A DNA stretch of 64,000 bases, from assembly GCF_963082655.1 (NCBI RefSeq), contig NC_081556.1:153858059-153922058 (forward strand), given 5' to 3'. Each line of letters begins with the position of its first letter. Positions within the stretch are counted from its first letter, which is position 1. This document shows positions 1 to 10,390 of this stretch, one piece after another. The DNA is from Stomoxys calcitrans. Lineage: Eukaryota > Arthropoda > Insecta > Diptera > Muscidae. The position numbers were made by a program, and so were the translations under genes. Under the pieces are notes generated by a model. The model ran no database searches and was not told the origin of the DNA. It worked only from the letters and a program-made list of their open reading frames with translations.

Positions 1-355
1 GGCGGCTACCAACCCACAAATAGATGGCGAATGGTGGCGGTATTCAATGGATTGGAACATACTGTTGGCAATGGTCAAACATTGTCTGTTGGTCTGGGCA
101 ATTGCAAAGCTCTACTTTGAACATGACGAGATCATTAGTGTAATTAGGGCACCACTAAGGGGGCCCCCACAAGCAAAATGCGACAACGACAATGCCGCAT
201 TTCCGGATGACAGTGAAAAATGTCAATAACTTAAAATGCAATTTATATTTGCAATTAAATAAGGCCAACAATTCAGGCATTCATAATGCAACAGAAAGTC
301 ATTCGAAATAGCAACAGACCACCCATTAATGAAGGAAAAGAATATCAAAGTTAAG
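1..355. other. Unassigned single-copy DNA
   Basis: No recognisable coding similarity, RNA gene or repeat is visible. The short open frames here have no recognisable domain and ordinary AT-rich composition. Confidence 0.5.
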
Positions 356-455
356 GGTTTTTGTTTAGTATTTGGAGCGCACCACAAGCCGATTACTGTG
401 TATGTCCATAGAGGCATGGGGCGGTTGAATATACGCACCCTCTTTTCAATCTAAC
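356..455 (+). mobile_element. 3' tail of a non-LTR retrotransposon (LINE)
   Basis: This stretch matches, in the same order, the tail of the LINE remnant at 22,960-24,290: a block around GCGCACCACAAGCCGATTAC, then a 'tatgtccat' block, then GCATGGGGCGG and CGCACCCTCTTTTCAA. Related tails lie at 36,705-36,780 and 40,961-41,074. It is a 5'-truncated copy without coding sequence. The match is seen directly; the LINE assignment rests on the coding part of the copy at 23 kb. Confidence 0.7.
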
Positions 456-1146
456 GAAAGAGTTGCTGACGTGGATAACATTAAACTAGTCATAACCAGG
501 AGACCGCATAAGCCATTTTGAAGGGTAAATTTTTGCCATACACAACTGCAAGAGACCAAGTAGTGATGTCCTTGCCTTAGATTTCTTCCATGTCCTTTAG
601 TTTCTTAAAGGCTACAGTTTGGCTTGGCAAGGCAACAAACAGTCCTGCCGAATGACTCTGAATCATATCTCTTTCTTCACTTTTAGATGATTCAACTCGT
701 TTGTCAAGTTGTCCTTAGTAATGTTTCTTTTTTAAACCAAATATTATGTTGTGTCCCTTTTTTTGGGGGGGGGGGTAATCGTGAGAATTTTTCTAAAATT
801 TGGTACCAATTTTTTTTTTAGGTATTTAATTGCCCAGCTGGACAATAACGTTGGCCATTTTCAAAGTTCTGACATATGATTTAAATGAAAATTTTTGCTG
901 TACTGAAACCTATAATTAATTTTCTATTTATGAGCTCTTATTGCTGCAAGTTGTGGTGCATTTGTGAGGAAAGGTAATGTAACAGTTGGATTTCCATAAA
1001 GGAATAATTCATTGATTGCTGTTGTTTATGGTTATTCATTTGTATTGTATCTCAGTAATTTGGTATTTTTTCATTTGGAAATCGCTTGTAAATGCCATAA
1101 CTATCACCTGTGGTGATGCTACACTATGCAACAAAAACCACTATAA
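456..1146. other. Unassigned AT-rich DNA
   Basis: No gene or mobile element is recognised. The only structure is a run of G followed by TAATC near 765-778 and scattered homopolymers of T. Confidence 0.5.
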
Positions 1147-2819
1147 AATAAGTAAAAAGGCGTTAAGTTCGGCCGGGCCGAACTTTGGATACCCACCACC
1201 TCGGGTATATATGTAAACTACCTTTCATCAAAATCCGGTGAAAACTGCATACCTTATGTCCCATAGCAGTTATATCGAAAGATGTTACGATTTGGACCAA
1301 ATACTAATAAGTACAGTAGCAAATCTAAAAATAAACCGATCTGAACTATATACGACACGGACGTCGAAAAGCCTAACAAAAGTCACTGTGTCAAATTTCA
1401 GTGAAGTCGGACAATAAATGCGCCTTTTATGACCCCAAAACCTTAAATCGAGAGATCGGTCTATATGGCACCTATATTCAAATCTAGACCGATCTGGGCC
1501 AAATTGAAGGAAGACGTCGAAGAGCCTAAGTAAACTCGCTGTCTCAAATTTCAGCGACATCGAACAATAAATGCGTCTTTTATGGCCCCAAAACATAAAA
1601 TTGAGATATCGGTCTATATGGCAGCTATATCGAAATCTGGACCGATCTGGGCCAAATTGAAGAAAGACGTCGAAGAGCCTTACTAAATTCACTGTCCCAA
1701 ATTTCAGCGACATCGGACAATAAATGCGCCTTTTATGGCCCCAAAACATAAAATTGATACATCGGTCTATATGGCAGCTATATCCAAATGTGGACCGATC
1801 TGTGCCATATTGCAGAAGTACGTCAAGGGGCTTAACCTAACTCACTGTCCCAAATTTCGGCGACATCGTACATTAAATGTGCCTTTTATGGCCCCAAAAC
1901 ATAAAATCGAGATATCGGTTTATATGGCAGCTATATCCAAATCTGAACCGATTAGGGCCAAATTGAAGAAAGATGTCTAAGGGCCTAAGACAGTTCACTA
2001 TTCCGAATTTCAGAAAAATCGGATAATAAATGTGGCTTTTATAGGCCTAAGTCCCTAAATCAGAGGATCGGTCTATATGGCTGCTATATTCAAATCTGGA
2101 TCGATCTGGGCGAAATTGTCAAGGGATGTTGAAGGGCCTAACAAAACTAACTGTCTCAAATTTCAACGACATCGGACAATAAATGCGCCTTTTATGGCCC
2201 CAAAACATAAAATTGATACATCGGTCTATATGGCAGCTATATCCAAATGTGGACCGATCTGTGCCATATTGCAGAAGTATGTCAAGGGGCTTAATCTTAC
2301 TCACTGTCCCAAATATCGGCGACATCGGACAATAAATGTGCCTTTTATGGGCCCAAAACCTTAAATCGAGAAATCGGTCTATATGGCAGGTATATCCAAA
2401 TCTGAACCGATCAGGGCCAAATTGAAGAAAGATGTCGAAGGCCTAACACAACTCACTGTCACAAATTTCAGCATAATCGGATAATAAATGTGGCTTTTAT
2501 GGGTCTAAGACCCTAAATCGGAGGATCGGTCTTTATGGGGGCTATATCAAGATATAGTCCGATATAGCCCATCTTCGAACTTAACCTGCTTATGAACGAA
2601 AAAAGAATGTAATGTAAAGAATGTAAAGTTTCAGCTCAATATCTCTATTTTTAAAGACTGTAGCGTGATTTCAACAGACAGACGGACGGACATGTCTAGA
2701 TCGTCTTAGATTTTTACGCTGATCAAGGGTTTATAAGGTCGGGAATGGACATTTCGATGTGTTGCAAACGGAATGACAAAATGAGTTATACCCACCCCCT
2801 TCTTCGGTGGTGGGTATAA
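1147..2819 (-). mobile_element. HINE/DINE-like Helentron-associated element, copy A1
   Basis: The left edge carries AAGTAAAAAGGCG, then the near-perfect palindrome AAGTTCGGCCGGGCCGAACTT (1,165-1,186 region), then ATACCCACCACC. The right edge ends with the inverted counterpart GGTGGTGGGTAT. The interior holds a 153-bp minisatellite and, near the right end, a GTCY-type run read on the minus strand (GACAGACGGACGGACATG). Known DINE/HINE elements have a subterminal inverted repeat, a GTCY microsatellite near the 5' end, central tandem repeats and a 3' stem-loop, which fits an element pointing leftwards. There is no coding capacity. That it belongs to the Helentron group is inference from this architecture. 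Confidence 0.8.
1460..2545 (-). repeat. 153-bp minisatellite inside HINE copy A1
   Basis: Tandem units contain ATCGGTCTATATGGCAGCTA, a nearby GGACCGATCTG, and a 'cactgtcccaaatttc' block. GGTC/GGTT anchor positions at 1611, 1764, 1917, 2070, 2223 and 2376 are exactly 153 bp apart. Because 153 is 51 codons, long open frames survive on both strands and repeat a 51-residue pattern; these are not genes. Each unit holds an inverted repeat (AGATCGGTC ... GACCGATCT) around a near-palindrome TATATGGCAGCTATAT. Confidence 0.9.
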
Positions 2820-2833
2820 AAAGTGAAAAATAG

Positions 2834-2890
2834 CTAGGGTACCTACCCAAACCTAGGGTACCCACCCAAACCTGGGGTACCCACCAAAGT
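2834..2890. repeat. 19-bp tandem repeat, three copies
   Basis: Three imperfect copies of CTAGGGTACCYACCCAAAC lie directly beyond the HINE end. Each has a GGTACC palindrome or a one-base variant. It looks like a short local expansion. Confidence 0.8.
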
Positions 2891-3934
2891 CCCATCAAAG
2901 TAAAGAGTTCTAGACACCAAATTGAGATATGTGATAAAATTCGACGTCGAAATTTGAGTTTATGTTACACTGTGTAATGAAGTTTGTCGAGGAACAACAG
3001 AGAGCCGGAGAGTGTTTGTGTGTGTGTGTGTGTGTGTATATCTATCTATTGAGTCCACGGTCTTTAGTTGTTGTTATCGCTGTTGTGTTGTTGTATCGCT
3101 ATGGTCGTCGATGACGGTGGTGGTGGCGAGGCGATGTTTTTTTGCTGTCTCTGTGCTGTGTGTGTGTGTTTTTTTTTTGCATTCTATTAAGACCAAAGTT
3201 GTTAACTTTTGTTGACCAACCCACGCTAATCGTGTGGTCGTATCTATGGCTAAAGTCTCGCAGTAAGTCAACATCGCAAAGACCGTCATTGAAAAAGTCA
3301 TTCCACATAATAAATTTATTTTATTATAATTTAATTACATTCTTTTAACAAATGTTTCTCTTGTTGTTCCAACAACTATGATGCGTGATTACAACTCCGA
3401 CTCGAGCTCGAGTTGATCTGATCGCCATAGCAGTAAAAAAAAACACAAATTTTAGAAATATGTGAAAAAAAGTGTTGGAGGAGAGGGTAAGGATCGGCTA
3501 TTGCGATGCTTGAGTGACGCAGCCCCAGTTCATTAGAAATCCAATTCAATTTCCACCCATGTGGTTTGGATTATTGTAGTCGATCATAATCTGTAATGAA
3601 TGTCTTGGGAAATTTACAGCCAATCTCAGTCATTCACTGATTAAAGCTCTTAACTCGATAAAATATGTAAAATATATGCAAGGTCGTTTAGAAAAAATCC
3701 AAAGTGGATAATGTTCTCTGCGAAAGGTCATAGTATTGGATTTCTTTAAATGATGAAGAATTTATTTGTTAGTCATATAAATAGCCGAGGTTAAAGGTTT
3801 TTTGTGTTTTGCGTGGTATTTTAAATTGAGCTGATTTTCAAAAGCTTTTAAAATTAGAATTTCATAAATCCTCAGAAGAAATTGGAAAAAGTGAGCTTTT
3901 ATGTCCTGTTAGCGAAATAAGCGTATCCTGGTCA
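2891..3934. other. Single-copy DNA with a (TG)n tract
   Basis: A (TG)n tract lies at about 3,014-3,037 and further TG-rich, T-rich sequence at 3,060-3,175. ACTCGAGCTCGAGT near 3,400 is a 14-bp perfect palindrome. Open frames here come from low-complexity sequence. No coding exon is recognised. Confidence 0.5.
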
Positions 3935-4137
3935 GTACAGAAAATTTTTCAGCGGTGGTTATTCCCTCCTAATGCTGGCGACATTTGTGAGGTACCATGC
4001 CATGCATAGAAGCCATGTAAAAACTTCTCTTAAAAGAGGTATCGCACTGCGGCACTCTGTTCGGACTCGTCTTAAAAAGGAGTTCCCTTATCATTGAGCT
4101 TACATTTGAGCTTACAAACAGGATAACGAAATTAGTT
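3935..4137 (+). mobile_element. SINE copy, 5'-truncated
   Basis: The segment 'cagaaaatttttcagcgg' through the region around CTCCTAATGCTGGCGACATT, GGTATCGCACTGC and 'aaaaaggagttccc' follows the body of the SINE at 42,784-43,105 in order. The tRNA-like head with boxes A and B is missing, so this copy cannot be a pol III unit. A 3' HINE remnant follows. Confidence 0.75.
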
Positions 4138-4257
4138 TAACCCCATTGTGGAGGGGTATAAAAACGGAATGACTTGATGACTAGTATTCACCCCATCCTA
4201 TGGTGGAGGATATAAAAAGTGCTTTTTTATGGGTTCGGAAAGTAGTATTTCGATGTG
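4138..4257. mobile_element. Short HINE end remnants
   Basis: Two successive pieces resemble HINE terminal sequence: 'ggaggggtataaaaacggaatgac' broken into GGAGGGGTATA and CGGAATGAC, then CATCCTATGGTGGAGGATATA, then a 'tatttcgatgtg' block. They are internally deleted and interrupted by the hAT element that follows. Confidence 0.6.
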
Positions 4258-4265
4258 GTGGTGGG

Positions 4266-5653
4266 CAGCGTTACCGTTGGAAATTTTCAAATAGTGGCAC
4301 AAAAAGTGTCATTTGGAAAAAAGAGTGGCATTTTGTTTTTTGAAAAGTGGCACATTTTTTTTGTTTTTATTAAAATAAACAAATAAACAAAAAAGCTAGG
4401 AGAGAGCTAGTGATAATGGAACCATCATCATCGGAGAGCTACGATGAATCCAACACCGTTTCTTTGAATTTGTTAAGGAGGGAAGAAGCTGCCATGGGAT
4501 TGACACCATAGGTAAGTGACGCACAGTGGGACTAGAAAAAATTAGTGCAAATTAGTATGTCAGTTGTGAACGCATACAGATAGCTTCAATGATAACAAAG
4601 TGTTCGCAGGCGTCACATGACCAAATAGAAAGCTCCCTTAGCCTCACATCAGTGGTCGTAGCAATTTATCTAGCCACAATATTCAAAAGCATTAGATGGT
4701 TAGTTATCTTTGCCAGCACAACATATGTACTTTTGTATACGGTGGTGACAGTTGTAGTCCTATGCAGCCTTCGAAATGCATATTGATGCTCGGTGAATGG
4801 AAATTGTCCAACGAGAGGTGCGAGAGGAGTAGTCCCTCACGCGTCTTGGCTACTGATGAGAGCTGGGAGATCGGTCTGTATGACTCCCTCTTACTCGTAT
4901 CCCATCTTCCAAACATCGAGTACTATAATAGTGTTCAGATAGGCTGATGACGGTTGTATGGTAATCGACTCCAGGCAGATTCAGATTCTTCAGCATCAGT
5001 GTAGAGATTCTTTTTGGAACCAGCGCAACTTGGCGCCACGAATGACATTCGCAACTTCGTGGATGGTTATTGTTTTTGTAGCAATGTGTTTTACACTGAA
5101 AGACTCCATCGGGCCAATGCGGTACGTACAACCGGCTGCCATGGGATTGCACGGTTATTTGTGATGGCTTTCCGGCAGCATGGAGATCACAGATATAGCC
5201 TTTTCACTCACGGGTCAATAAATTGACATTTAAGGAAAATATCTCATAATTATCGCCAGCATTTTTTTTTTTAATTGTTTTCCAAGCAAGCAAATAAAAA
5301 AACTAAACAAAAAAAATATCAGCTGTTTTTCGGCAAATTTTCACTGAAAGTCCTTCGGGTACTTTTGCTTGCAAATTTTTTAGCGAGTAAAATGGCTTTT
5401 ACTTCAAATTTTTGCTGTCAAATTTTTAATGGAAAAGTACGCGAACAGACCTATTTATATACGATTTGTTGAACGACAAACAATAGATAATCGCTACATA
5501 GTTGTATTTTTGAACAAGTGGCACAAATAGATGGAAAAGTGGCTCAAAAATTTTTAAAAGTATGGCATTTAGTATCAAAATAATAAAGTGGCACACAAGT
5601 GGCATCGTCCAAAGTGTCAAATTTGATACTAAAGTGGCACAACGGTAACGCGG
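4266..5653. mobile_element. hAT-superfamily DNA transposon, non-autonomous
   Basis: Left end CAGCGTTACCGTTG and right end CAACGGTAACGCGG are inverted copies matching at 13 of 14 positions. They are flanked by the 8-bp duplication GTGGTGGG (4,258-4,265) and GTGGTGGA (5,654-5,661), which differs at one base. CAG-type termini and an 8-bp duplication are diagnostic of hAT. The ends carry several copies of AGTGGCAC or AAGTGGCAC, as expected of hAT subterminal transposase sites. The interior has no recognisable transposase. An ATG at 4,418 opens a 31-codon frame ending near CATAG|GTAAGT, a possible splice donor. The element disrupts an older HINE. Confidence 0.85.
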
Positions 5654-5661
5654 GTGGTGGA

Positions 5662-6110
5662 TATAACCAACCAAGGGATTTCCCTTGACCTCTCTTTGGT
5701 TAAGAGAAACGGTGCAAACATTTTGGTGGAGGGTATATAAGATTCTGCCTAGCCTAACTTAGCAATTTTTTACCACTTATACCTACCACCATAGGATTGG
5801 GGGAGTAATAATTAAGTCATTCCGTTTGCAACATATCGAAATTTCCATTTTTGACCCTAAGACGATTTAACAATGTCCGAGTGTCCGTTAGTTGTAATCA
5901 TGCTACAGTCTTTAAAAATTGAGATATTGAGTTGAAATTTTGCACAGACTAGTATTTGTTCTATACGCAGGTTAAATTCTTGAATGGACCACATTGGACA
6001 ATATTTGGATATAGCTGCCATATAGAACAATCTGGCGGTTTAGAGTCTTAAGCCAATAACAGGCACTCCCATAAAACCGTTTTCGACCCTTCGCTTAGCG
6101 TCTTCTAATC
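5662..6110 (+). mobile_element. HINE fragment, 5' half
   Basis: The segment contains CCACCATAGGATTGGGGGAG, the 'cattccgtttgcaacat' block, a decayed GTCY-type stretch near 5,876, the 'catgctacagtctttaaaaa' block split as CATGCTACAGTC and TTTAAAAATTGAGATATTGAG, and one minisatellite-like piece (ATATAGCTGCCATATAGA). This is the forward order of HINE 5' sequence. The 3' half is absent. Confidence 0.7.
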
Positions 6111-6153
6111 TAAAATGTGGTCCTAATATGTGCCAATGAAATAAAAAGAAAAC

Positions 6154-8034
6154 AAGTAGAAAGGCGTTAATTTCGGCCGGGCCGGATATATATGTAAACC
6201 ACATTTCGTCATAGTCCGGTGAAAAAATGAATAATTTATGCCAAGCAATGAAATATGGTCCGATTTGGACCAAATTCGACATGGATATTGAGATTGGTCT
6301 AATAAGTACAAGTCATTGTTAAATTTAGTAGTATAAAATATTGGTCTGTTTGGTAGCCATATCCAAATGTAGACCGATCTGAACCTTATACGATACGGAT
6401 GCCGAAAAGCATAACGTAAGTTACTGTGTCAAATTTCAGCAAAATCGGATTATAAATGTGCCTTTTATGGGGCCACGACTTTAAATCGGGAGATCGGTCT
6501 ATATGGCAGCTATATCCAAATCTAAACCGATCTGGGCCAAATTGAAGAGGTCTGTCGAAGGGCCTAACACAACTCATTGTCCCAAATTTTAGCAAAATCG
6601 GATGATAAATGTGGGTTTTATGGGCCTAACACCATAAATCGGAGGATTGGTCTATATGGCAGCTATATCCAAATCTGGACCGATCTGAGCCAAATTGACG
6701 GAGGATGTCGACGGGCCTAACACAACAATTCACTGTCCCGAATTTCATCAAAATCGGATAATAAATGTGGCTTTTTTGGGCCTAAGACCCCAAATCGGAG
6801 GATGGGTCTATATGGCAGCTATATCCAAATCTGGACCGATCTGAGCCAAATTGACGGAGGATGTCGACGGGCCTAACACAATTCACTGTCCCGAATTTCA
6901 TCAAAATCGGATAATAAATGTGGCTTTTTTGGGCCTTAGACCCTAAATCGGAGGATGGGTCTATATGGCAGCTATATCCAAATCTGAACCGATCTGGGAC
7001 AAATTAACGGAGGAAGTCGAAGGGCCTAACACAACTCACAGTTATGGGGCCAAGACTTTAAACCGAGAGATCGGTCCATATGACAGCTATATCCAAATCT
7101 GAACCGATCTGGTCCAAATTTCGGCGAAATCGGACAATAAATTCGCTTTTATGGGGTCAAAATCTTAAATCGAGAGATTGGTATATTTGACAGCTATATC
7201 CAAATCTGGCCGATATGAGCCAAATTGCAGAAAGTTGTTCAAGAGTCTAACGCAACTTACTGTCCCAAATTTCGACAAAATCCGACAATAAACGCGTCTT
7301 TTATGGGCCCAAATCATAAATCCAGAGATCGGTCTAAAAGGCAGCTATATCCAAATCTGAACCGATCTGAGCCAAATTGAAGAATAATGTTGCAGGGTCT
7401 AACACAACTCACTGTCCCAAATTTCGGCGACATTGGACCTTTAATCGAGAGATCGGTCTATATGACAGCTATATTCAAGTCTGGACCGATCTGGGCCAAA
7501 TTGCAAAAAGATGTCAAAGGGTCTAACACAACTCACTGTCCCAAATTTCGGAGACATTGGACAATAAATGCACCTTTCATGGGCTCAAGACCTTAAATCG
7601 AGAGATCGGTTTATATGGCAGGTACATCCAAATTTGGACCAAATTGAAGATGGATGTCGACTGGCCTAACACAACTCACTTTCCCAAATTTCAGCAACAT
7701 CGGATAGTAAATGTGGCTTTTATGGGCCCAAGACCCTAAATCGGCGGATGGGTCTATATGGGGTCTATATCAATATATAGTCCAATATAGCCCATCTTCG
7801 AACTGCTTATAGACAAAAAAAGAATTTGTGCAAAGTTTCAGGTCAATATCTCTATTTTTAAAGACTGTAGAGGTATTTCAACAGACAGACGGACGGACAT
7901 GGCTAGATCGTCTTTGGGTTTAACGGCTATCAAGAATATATGGACTTTATAGGATCGTAAATGGATATTTCGATGTGCTGTTAACGGAATGACAAAATGA
8001 ATAAGCCCCCATCCTTCGGTGGTGGGTATAATTA
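6154..8034 (-). mobile_element. HINE copy A3, nearly complete
   Basis: The left edge has ACAAGTAGAAAGGCGTTAAT then TTTCGGCCGGGCCGGA. The right edge has the GACAGACGGACGGACATGG run and ends CTTCGGTGGTGGGTATAAT. Between them lie roughly ten minisatellite units of subfamily A, several sharing TCGGTCTATATGGCAGCTAT. Hairpin-first order means the element points leftwards. Unit spacing is less regular than in copy A1 because of internal deletions around 7,030-7,080. No protein is encoded. Confidence 0.85.
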
Positions 8035-10350
8035 TATTAAGAGGATTTTCATCACAAACATTTCTTGGGAAAAAGAGTAATAAAACCTCCGATGAACTGA
8101 AACGTTATGCAACAAGCTATAAAACTTTACTTAAAACAAAGGTTTTACTACAGCAAGTGTCACTTAACATATGGCTAACGAAGTGACCCCTCCTTGTGTT
8201 TTCCAAATGCTTAGCACCAAAATGAGATGTAGTTTGTGTTTCTTTTTAAACCTCCCTCTCTCTCTTTCTCTCTAATCTAATTTCATTAGCGTGTAATGAG
8301 TGACCTTTTCATGGGTTATAAATTCAATACTTAAATTTCTATAACAGAAGAAAATTTATTTTCTTTGGTCTTCAGTGTCTTGCCATTAAGACATTTTCCT
8401 TTACCTGACTTTCCCAATTTTGTTTTTTTTTTTTTGTGAAACGAGCCCGGAAAGAAAGGATAACTGAACTTAACTAAAGCAGGCAACTATGAAAAGACTT
8501 GAGAAAAGACCAGACCAAGAACTATTTTCAAGATTGAAGATTTTTCTAATAAGATATGGAAGCATAAGGCATGCTAACGGATGCCGGAATGTAGGCATGG
8601 CCATTGTACTGTAACATGGAAGTACTGCGGTGGCTGCTGCTGCTGCTGCTGCCTGAAATATGGCAAAATGAATATTCAAATGCTTGAAATATTTTATAGT
8701 GGCATGATTATATTTCTTTGTTTTTTTTTGACGTTGTTGTTGTTGTTGAGGATATTTGAATGTGAGTGTGCCTTGCATGTTTTATGGCTGCTGCAACAAT
8801 TGGCAAAATTTATTTATCTTAGAATTGATGGAGGGGCTTTCTCGAGTGAGAAACAAAAAACAAAAACAGCTCTCGCTGCACCAAGAACGGGGACAGCCAT
8901 CCAGCTAGCTAAGCAGCCAGGAAGAAAACTAAGGTCCCCACACAAAAAGTAGCCAAGACCACTATGAAAATGTTGAACTTGGCCAAAAAGTCAAAGCCGA
9001 AAAAAGAGGATACAGGGAAGGTGACTGTCTTGGCAGCACCGCGGAGACAGCTAATACTGATGTTGCCCCTGCTGCTGCTGCTGCTTCTGCTGCCTTGGCG
9101 GCGGTGTTGGTGGCTGTTGCTGCCTAATATTGCCATGACATTAGTCCTCGTCGACATTTCACTGCATGTTGCGCCGCTCGCTGATTGTCAAAAAGGCAAT
9201 GGTATTGAATTTATGCACACCATGCCAAAGACACCGCTAACTGGTGTGTGATGGTAGAGTTGAAACTTCAAGGATGAGATGCTGTTTGAGGAAAGCAAGC
9301 AATGCACGGCAGCACCATACACCATAGAGTGCTACAGCACAAACACCCTAAGTATGGCTTGTCCTACTATACGTTTGAGATTGCGTGCAAGTTTGTTGTC
9401 TAAGTCTTTCGTTTGAACCACCACCACCACCACTCACTGCAGCTCTTTGTCTCATTGTGACTTGACATCTTTCGAACGTCAACGACTTGTGAGCCTCCCT
9501 ACTGCATATTTGCAAGCGAAAGCAAAAAAAAAAAAAACACCGACCCAGCCTTAAAAGTTTTCAGCAATTGTCACTGTTGCGTGTAGAGTGCTGACAAAGT
9601 GGGGTTGGTGTGAAGTTGTTAGGCAAACGAAACGAAACGAAATGTGTGTAGTAATGATCGAAGCGTAATAATAAATAGCGAAACATTGAAAATTGAAAGG
9701 CAGTAAGAAATACAAAACTAAAAACACAACATCAACACTAAGACAGGCTCACAGGCTCACAGCACACAGCCCCACTGGCACTCACTAACAGCACCAACTA
9801 ACATTTGTACAAATTTCAAACTATTTTTATGGCAACGTCGTTGTTAAGTCTCGAACGAACTGCATGCAGTCCCCAAAGACTCAGCAGGGTGATTGCGTCC
9901 CAAGACTTATGAACAGAGCACTGCCTAGCTCTGATCTCAGCTGAGCTGAGAGGTACAGATATGTGTTTTGTGAACGCTTTTTTATATTTATTTCTATTTG
10001 CCGTCTCTGGACTTTTGGCCAGCTATGTAGGTGTGAGTTTGTTTAACTAACGGCTGACTGTAGTTCATGTACAGTGGTCAAAACATGTAAGCATTTGGTT
10101 TAAATTTTATGGTATACTATTCAAAATTGCTCTGTTAGGATTTGATTGAAATGTTGCATATTTTAAAATTTTGTTGTGATTTTCCCCTTCTACGCCATAC
10201 ATGCTCCGAATTAGTACTAAAGCTTCTACATTAACTAATCTTGCGATATGAGCTCCTGAGCACAAGTGAGCATAGAGGACGTCGTTCTTAGTCAATTGGA
10301 CTTAAATTTTGAGTAGGGATTTGTAAGATGTCTTGGAAAGTATGTTGGCC
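8035..10350. other. Single-copy block with CTG/CAG repeats
   Basis: This 2.3-kb stretch is free of recognised transposons. It carries CTG runs at about 8,634-8,652 and 9,068-9,092, a CT-rich run near 8,250-8,275, and 5'UTR-like sequence rich in CAACA/GAAAC around 9,600-9,830. Two instances of the dispersed motif (8,491 minus and 9,389 plus) lie here. CAGTGGTCAAAACATGTAAG at 10,072 resembles a Tc1-type terminus, but no partner end was found. The frames over the CTG runs encode low-complexity peptides and are not called genes. Confidence 0.5.
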
Positions 10351-10390
10351 CGACTGCAGATAGACCTAGAGTTTGGCCTATCTGCAGTCG
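10351..10390. other. 16-bp stem hairpin beside a HINE
   Basis: CGACTGCAGATAGACC, an 8-base loop, and GGCCTATCTGCAGTCG form a stem with one mismatch. In a minus-strand transcript that position becomes a G-U pair, so the stem would be continuous. It abuts the 5' edge of the HINE that follows. It could be a transposon-end structure or an RNA hairpin; no function is shown. Confidence 0.7.

Noticed and set aside
1285..1749. 154-codon minus-strand frame
   Set aside because: Also generated by the 153-bp unit, a multiple of three; no domain.
1460..2545. CRISPR-like regular spacing
   Set aside because: Units are contiguous 153-bp tandem repeats without unique spacers, in a eukaryotic genome.
4521..4545. 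Transib-type end (CACAGTGGGACTAG) inside the hAT element
   Set aside because: Only the first nine bases match and no partner end or 5-bp duplication is visible.
8581..9251. Frames with Cys or Leu runs
   Set aside because: They translate CTG/TGC repeats present in overlapping frames on both strands.
10072..10100. Tc1-like transposon end (CAGTGGTCAAAACATG)
   Set aside because: No inverted partner or transposase was found nearby.
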